A stretch of DNA of 6,219 nt from the NCBI GenBank assembly GCA_003542015.1, contig DPLL01000304.1, forward strand, positions 1 to 6,219, written 5' to 3'. The translations under genes and the position numbers were made by a program. The DNA is from Microcoleaceae cyanobacterium UBA9251. Lineage in GTDB: Bacteria; Cyanobacteriota; Cyanobacteriia; Cyanobacteriales; Microcoleaceae. The notes under the pieces are model-generated. The model worked only from the letters and a program-made list of their open reading frames with translations. It did no database searches and had not been told where the DNA came from. Shown here in pieces: positions 6,203-6,219 of the stretch; positions within the stretch are counted from its first letter, which is position 1, and the number at the start of each line of letters is the position of its first letter.

Positions 6203-6219
6203 GACTTCTTTGAGAAGTC
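6203..6219. repeat. Perfect inverted repeat cut by the window edge
   Basis: GACTTCT-TTG-AGAAGTC forms a 7-base-pair stem with a 3-base loop. The bases before it (ATCCCC, 6197-6202) suggest a longer stem if GGGGAT follows just outside the window. That would match a GC-rich AAGTCGGGG-type repeat I recall from cyanobacterial intergenic regions. Only the 17-base core is visible. Confidence 0.6.

Larger units (their letters stand above)
5835..6219. other. 385-base stretch with no recognisable gene
   Basis: Upstream of the flippase remnant the match to flippases stops at about 5831, preceded by an in-frame TGA (5834-5832). I find no convincing coding sequence beyond it. A 65-codon minus-strand open frame (6170-5973, GTG start) has no ribosome site, no family I recognise, and a TAG three codons above its start. 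On the plus strand, frames starting near 5943 and 5970 are short and interrupted. The stretch contains the 19-mer repeat-like element at 5877-5895, small inverted repeats (5846-5860 and 5908-5921), and a perfect hairpin at the window edge (6203-6219). It looks like decayed or rearranged sequence. The operon promoter could lie here, but no convincing -35/-10 pair is visible. Confidence 0.6.

Noticed and set aside
1..6219. CRISPR arrays, tRNA or rRNA genes, phage or defence genes
   Set aside because: No regularly spaced repeats, no cloverleaf-like or rRNA-like sequence, and no nuclease, helicase or structural phage motif was seen on either strand.

Overview
The window looks like part of a cyanobacterial surface-polysaccharide (exopolysaccharide or O-antigen type) gene cluster. 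The cyanobacterial assignment rests on six exact copies of the HIP1 octamer GCGATCGC (204-211, 367-374, 615-622, 924-931, 1192-1199, 4471-4478), a hallmark of cyanobacterial chromosomes. The style of the sugar-transfer genes and of the flippase remnant fits this.

Every gene is on the minus strand, so the transcription order runs from high to low coordinates. First comes the decayed 3' part of a Wzx-type flippase gene (5831-5297). Next are a GT61-like glycosyltransferase (5300-4104), a GT-A transferase with an EDD motif resembling GlcNAc-transferase I (4107-3196), a left-handed beta-helix acyltransferase (3158-2556), a DSD-containing GT-A-like transferase of no family I recognise (2470-1424), and a GT4 glycosyltransferase (1364-84). 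Spacings are short: 4-base ATGA overlaps at the first two junctions, then gaps of 37, 85 and 59 bases. This suggests one operon. The inferred joint task is to build and decorate (for example O-acetylate) a lipid-linked or secreted glycan. The window holds no initiating sugar-phosphate transferase, polymerase, chain-length regulator or working flippase, so those would have to lie outside it.

The most informative region is 5297-5831. No single frame is open, but three frames read in succession spell the C-terminal half of an oligosaccharide flippase. The last frame ends in a TGA that overlaps the ATG of the next gene. This is a pseudogene with an in-frame TAG, an apparent one-base deletion, an in-frame TAA, a one-base loss in an A-run, and a missing 5' half.

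Upstream of it, 5835-6219 holds no gene I recognise. It contains a dispersed-repeat-like 19-mer (5877-5895) and a perfect hairpin cut by the window edge (6203-6219), so it looks like a decayed or rearranged junction. Bases 1-83 hold nothing I can support.

Composition is uneven. The GT4 gene carries five of the six HIP1 sites and is fairly GC-rich. The neighbouring DSD transferase gene is strongly AT-rich with none, and no HIP1 site occurs from 1200 to 4470. This suggests a mosaic cluster assembled from different sources.
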